A stretch of DNA of 64,000 nt, from the NCBI GenBank assembly GCA_050084985.1, contig JBITNC010000001.1:162688001-162752000 (forward strand), read 5' to 3'. Positions 59,513-64,000 of the stretch are shown here, one piece after another. Under the pieces are notes generated by a model. It was not told where the DNA came from. It did not search any database and worked only from the letters and a program-made list of their open reading frames with translations. Source of the DNA: Nageia nagi. Taxonomy: Eukaryota; Pinophyta. Made by a program: the position numbers and the translations under genes. The first letter of the stretch is position 1; the number at the start of each line of letters is the position of its first letter.

Positions 59513-62039
59513 AAAGGTTGGAGGCTCATCTACTACTTTCTTGGAGATTTCATCTTTTAAGGTTCACCAAGTATTCTTATGAGGTAAACCCAAGAGAAGG
59601 TATAACCTCTTTCCTCTTTTGATTATTTTTTTTTATACTAACATATTTTGTATAATGTGTTAGTTCATCTTTTTTACTCTAAAAGTAGCAATATATTAGT
59701 ATGCAATCTTTTGTTTATGCTAACACTTTTTTATACAAGTTTTACAAAAGTTGCTTAATATATTGCTTGATTTTTTTTACATACCTTTAGTTTGATGATT
59801 TTTTTTACAAAAAAAAAGGAGGAATTTGTGTTAAAAATTATATTGCAATTTTTTTAAAAGAGAAAAAGGAAAACCATTTTTTTCATTATAATGAATTTGT
59901 TTGTAGAAAACTTATTTAACTAATTTTTTTTATATATGCAAATTTCTTTATATATATATATATATATATATCTTATTATCTAATAATTTAAAAAAAAAAA
60001 ACTAAAACTAAATGTTACCTTCTAAAATCCTTTATGAATGGAATTTTTTTTTTACAATCAAAGTTTTTTGTTTTGTTTTATTTTTGAAAAGGGGGGGTTG
60101 ACTTCGCCTAATGGATGCCTCTGTCCTTCAGCGAATTATTCTCCTCCATCGATGCCTATCATCCTCCACAGAGCTGTGGTTAAGCCCTCGAAATTGGCAT
60201 ATGCCACTATAAGTGGTGAGCACAGAGTATCCTCCTCTCGATCTGCGTATCCTCTCACGCCCTCCGATCGGTCATAGTCCTCTCACGTGTAGTAAATTTA
60301 AAAAAAAAAGAAACATTTGAAACCTGTGCACTAAATAGAGTTATGTTTTCTCCACCAGTGCACTCTATCTGCTCCCAACCAGTGCCTATTACTAAGGCAT
60401 CATAACCCTCTTTGGCCCTTGCGGCTGTTATAATGGCTCTCGTGGCCCTTTCAATTCAGACCCTATCTGCTCAGAACCTCTTCGAAATCCCACGTTTTTC
60501 TCTGTCTGGTCTCCTCCATCGCTCAGCTCCTCTCCTCCCCAATAACTTGCTCGGATCCCCTCCTCTCCACTCGTAGGTTTTGGAAAGCATGGCTCCTCCC
60601 TCCTTGCCTAGATTACTGTCTATAAATAAATAAAAAGAGGCGTATGTGTCCATACTAATTTTCTTTTGTTGTCTCCTCCCTCCTCCAAAATTCATTAATT
60701 TTTTTTTTGTTGTCTACATGTTTTCCTTCTCCATCAACGGATGTCCTATGGTAGGTGTCCATACCGGTTCTATTTAATGTATGCCTAATAAAAGTATTTT
60801 TTTGTTATTTTAACCATCATATTTCATTAATACACTCTGATTTGGAGTAGAGTTAAAGTCACAGTAAATGATGGCTTATTAAAATTTTATCTTATTTACT
60901 TGGAGAAAATCATGATCAAGATACTACGAATTTTTTTTTTGAGAAGGTAATCTTGTGAATGTTATTTTTTTTTACTCATTAAAATTATTTCAATGGTAAA
61001 AATATTAATATTTTTTCACTTAGTTTGGTAAAATTAGTTTGGAGACATATTTATGTCAAAGAACATTTTTTTAATGCTCTAGTCAAATTGCATTTTTTTT
61101 TTACTTTGGTAAAAATGCAATTTTTAGTGCTTATTACTATTAAGATAATAATACAAAATTCTTTACATTTTTTTCCTTAGTTAAATTTACTTTCTAGGGT
61201 AACCTAATAATGCTATTTGTTTTAGTATCTATTGAATGGATAGATGTTACGGTAACCTAATAATGCTATGGTAACCTTTTTAAGTAAAAGAAGGAAATTT
61301 TATGCATTATTTACTTAAATTTTTTTTGCAAATTATTGAAATGATAGATGTTTATCTTTTATGCTTCTCTAAGTATTTATTCCTTATGCAAAGTTATAAA
61401 TGGACTTGTGCAAAATATGAAATTATATAAAGAAGTCCTTTAGAGGTTAGTAAACAAAACCCATTGGACTCTTAGGTTTCAAGTTATTGATGAATGATGT
61501 TCTTCTTTTTTTATGCACTTTACTTTATGTTTTTGCAACTTTGCTTTATTTATACAAAAATCATAAACATTGAAATATTCAACTCCCTAAAATGAACACA
61601 TCTACATGTACATTATGCAACTTGACTTGTTTAGGGAGCCACAAGGTGAGGACAAGGCACACTAGATCCTACAATTTGATTATCTAAATGGTGAAAAGTT
61701 TGTACTTTTTAATTTCTCATAAGTCTTTTGTTGGTTTGGACATAACTCTAATAGGTGGACATGCATGTGTGTAGTGATACCACATGTTTACACGTCCATT
61801 CAAGGATTATCCTAATAATATAGGAGGATAACTTGAAACCTAATCAAGATTAATAATTTGGTTGATCTAACATATATCATAATTTTGAAAAATACTTAGT
61901 ACTTCTCCTTCTGAGAGTATATTACTTTTCAAGGTGAACTGATTGAGTATTGGTAGTACCTAGGCACCACCTTGTGGGCATCTAGGTGAAGGTCTAATTT
62001 TGGATAAGAAAATAAGACTCAACATTATCCCTCTACATT
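59513..62039 (+). other. Copia-4 leader
   Basis: Non-coding. Includes a TA run (59,950-59,971), an unusually GC- and CT-rich section at about 60,090-60,680, and a part (61,690-62,035) matching the Copia-1 leader. No gene seen: the open frames at 60,038-60,277 (+) and 60,471-60,695 (-) have no family features. Confidence 0.7.
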
Positions 62040-63182
62040 CACTACTACATTTTAGATATTTTACATCATAGCATGCACCATAAAATTGTATTTTGATGCC
62101 ATGACATAAAATGCATCATTATTTGATATATCTATGTTAATCTATAAAAAACTAATTTTTTATGCATTAGTTAATGCATTGGTTGATGTATTACTTGATG
62201 CATTACTTGACATATTGGTTTATGCATTAGTTGACTCATCACTTGACTCATAGGTTAATGCATCAATTAATGTATTTGAGTGCATCAAATAATGTGTCAA
62301 GTGATAGATAGAATTTTAAAAAAGGCACAGATCATGGCATGATTCGTTATCGAATTTCAATGCATTCCTTTGATTGATGATGAATTTTTAATGGTGGGTA
62401 TAATTCCATTAATGAGTAAATAAAGGAGCTTTCCTTTTATCAGGGCATTTTTAGGTTTACATTTTTAGTGATACAAGTCTGCAGGAGTTGAAGACATGCT
62501 AAAGAATGTAGATAGTAGTGTGTATTTGTATTTTATGGTAAGCAAAATGTACATTACATATTTTAACCAACTACAAAGTTTTGTAGAGGCCTTCAAATTT
62601 TCATGGATGCCCATGATGTTTTTGATTGTGTGATCAAATAATACATCTTCTCATGGAATATGATAATTTTAGGTTACCAAAGATATCATTTTCCTTAACA
62701 GGTATTAAAATTATTTCACCAAATACAATAAACACCAATAGTAGTCTAACAAAATGAATTCACCTTTTTCAGCATCCTTAAAGCATGCACTAAACTAAGA
62801 AATTTACAAAAGAGTTTATACATACATCAAAGACTCTTTAAAATAAAAATTTATCAAATGTTATGTTTGTAAGTACTTTATAAAATACAGAAGCATAGAG
62901 AAGATAATTGAATTATTTGATAATATCAATGATTGAAACCCTCATTCTTGTAATTTTAATGCTATAAATGATGCTTTATATGTCAAGTATAGCATCAATT
63001 ACTTGATGCTCAAAATTTGATATATGATGTAAGGAATGATGTTATAATTGATGCATTAGTTAACACTTTCTTTAATAGTACCCTTAGTGTCAATTGATGC
63101 ATCATGATTTCTATAATTTAAAAAAAAATAGTACTTTGTATTAATGCTTCATGTGATGCAAAATTACTTAAATGTAGTAGTG
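62040..63182. mobile_element. Non-autonomous CACTA-type DNA transposon
   Basis: 1143 bp. Left end CACTACTACATTTTAG, right end reverse complement CACTACTACATTTAAG, so 13 terminal bases pair perfectly. 3-bp target duplication ATT at 62,037-62,039 and 63,183-63,185. Subterminal regions (62,160-62,300 and 62,940-63,110) are packed with a TTGATGCATTA-type ~12-base motif in both orientations, as in CACTA (En/Spm) elements, where the transposase binds. No transposase frame, so it depended on another element. Inserted in the Copia-4 leader, so it is younger than that insertion. Confidence 0.88.
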
Positions 63183-63298
63183 ATTTATGATACTTGACCT
63201 GATGACAAAAATGTTAGATACATAGGATGTATTATGAGTTTCTATTATAAACATTTGCACATGTGAAAATAAATTAAGTATATTTTTTTATCAAATTT

Positions 63299-63460
63299 AA
63301 CATGTATGGTTGTATGGATGAAACTAAACATGTAAATTTAGTTAATCTAGTCCACATGCTTACATTGGTTAACAATTTTAACATGTATGGTTGTATGGAT
63401 GAAACTAAACATGTAAATTTAGTTAATCTAGTCCACATGCTTACATTGGTTAACAATTTC
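63299..63460 (+). repeat. Perfect 81-bp tandem duplication
   Basis: Two head-to-tail copies, identical by eye, with period 81 (ATGTATGGTTGTATGGATGA at 63,302 and 63,383). Being a multiple of three, it stays open on both strands, but it lies in the Copia-4 leader just before gag. Confidence 0.92.
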
Positions 63461-63477
63461 ACATTCTTATGTACCAA

Positions 63478-64000
63478 ATGGAAGACACCTTCTTACCCAT
63501 GCATATTATCGATGGTTCCAACTTTGATATTTGGAAACTTTAGATGAGAGCTAAATTGAAAGAAAGAAGCTTTGGCAAATAGTTAATGAGAACCTTATTG
63601 CTCCTACAAATGAGAAGGCACTTGAGGTATACAATATGAAGAATAAATTGGCAACCTCCATGATTTTATGTGCAGTGTTAGATGAAGTGCATCTTATGAT
63701 TTTGTTATCAACCTTAGTAAAAGAAGCTTGGTATAAATTTAAGAAAATTTACCTTGGATCTAAGTTTTAAAGAAGGTTCACTATTTTTCAAAATTTGCTT
63801 CAATCTCATCAAGAAATAGAAGAAAATATTGCCATGTACTTGAATAAAATCATTGAACTTAGGACCCAACTTATTGCTTATATGTGCAGTTAGATCAATG
63901 ATGAGTTCATGATCTTCATCATTCTTCAAAGTCTTTCTTCAAAGTTTAGTAACTTTATGACTTTAATTGAGACTAGGCCTGATGAAGAAGAAGAATTCTT
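63478..64000 (+). pseudogene. Copia-4 gag, N-terminal part, runs off the window
   Basis: Begins with ATG at 63,478. Readable: MHIIDGSNFDIWKL, stop, MRAKL; then after a frameshift LWQIVNENLIAPTNEKALEV, LVKEAWYKFKKIYLGSKF, stop, QNLLQSHQEIEENIAMYLNK and ETRPDEEEE. This is the UBN2-type gag of Copia, closest in this window to Copia-1 gag at 14,703-14,918. At least three stops and one frameshift. Confidence 0.82.

Larger units (their letters stand above)
59001..64000 (+). mobile_element. 5' part of a plus-strand Ty1/Copia element (Copia-4)
   Basis: Same family as Copia-1 but opposite strand. 5' LTR 59,001-59,499, primer site from 59,500, a ~4-kb leader (including a CACTA insertion) and gag from 63,478, running off the window end. 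The 3' part is outside. Confidence 0.85.

Noticed and set aside
1-64000. CRISPR arrays, operons or prokaryotic defence systems
   Set aside because: Repeats here are tandem satellites or LTRs without regular unique spacers, and the gene content is plant nuclear. No tRNA or rRNA gene was recognised either; the tRNA-like strings are retrotransposon primer sites.

Overview
The window looks like intergenic and repeat-rich plant nuclear DNA. It is very AT-rich, has no bacterial-style gene packing, contains nested LTR retrotransposons (Ty1/Copia and Ty3/Gypsy) in advanced decay, and carries plant-only families: TIR resistance-type genes, pentatricopeptide repeats, plant mobile domain and telomere-like CCCTAAA tracts. 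The TIR proteins (VFLSHSG, SKWPMLEL, a long tail after the TIR) resemble, from memory, the family common in conifers, so a gymnosperm with a large genome is my best guess. That is inference.

Layout. 1-7.2 kb: AT-rich DNA with degenerate interstitial telomere-like repeats (3.1-4.45 kb) and a small direct repeat. 7.2-8.8 kb: a broken TIR gene (minus). 9.9-18.13 kb: a full-length but decayed Copia element (minus) with 500-bp LTRs, AGAGG target duplication, primer site and a 2.7-kb leader. It interrupts a sequence whose uninterrupted paralogue lies at 21.6-22.0 kb. 18.9-21.6 kb: a second, truncated Copia body (minus). 22.2-24.35 kb: the best gene candidate in the window, a TIR-only gene (minus) with a spliced start, a leader exon, a TATA box and, just upstream, a 46-bp-arm hairpin. 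24.35-33.55 kb: AT-rich DNA with local repeats, a pentatricopeptide graveyard (28.4-29.8 kb) and an unidentified decayed coding region (31.5-33.5 kb).

33,551-58,680 is one large Gypsy element (minus; 0.8-kb LTRs, primer site, polypurine tract, near-matching target duplication) that grew by nesting. It holds its own decayed gag, an antisense plant-mobile-domain relic, a beta-hexosaminidase pseudogene, a complete but broken Copia element (40,573-45,884, TSD AATAC), a Copia LTR relic, and a gag-only Gypsy element (47,216-54,952, TSD CCATT). 59.0-64 kb: the 5' part of another Copia element, on the plus strand and of the same family as the 9.9-kb one. Its leader contains a 1.1-kb CACTA-type DNA transposon with perfect termini and an ATT target duplication.

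Almost everything is dead sequence. The TIR-only gene at 22.4-24.2 kb is the only locus I would call potentially functional. The nesting gives a relative order of insertions: Gypsy before the Copia and gag-only insertions; TIR-locus repeat before the 9.9-kb Copia; the plus Copia before the CACTA element. I did not find a new multi-gene system. The most notable structures are the TIR-only locus with its upstream hairpin, the antisense mobile-domain relic inside the Gypsy element, and the gag-only element.
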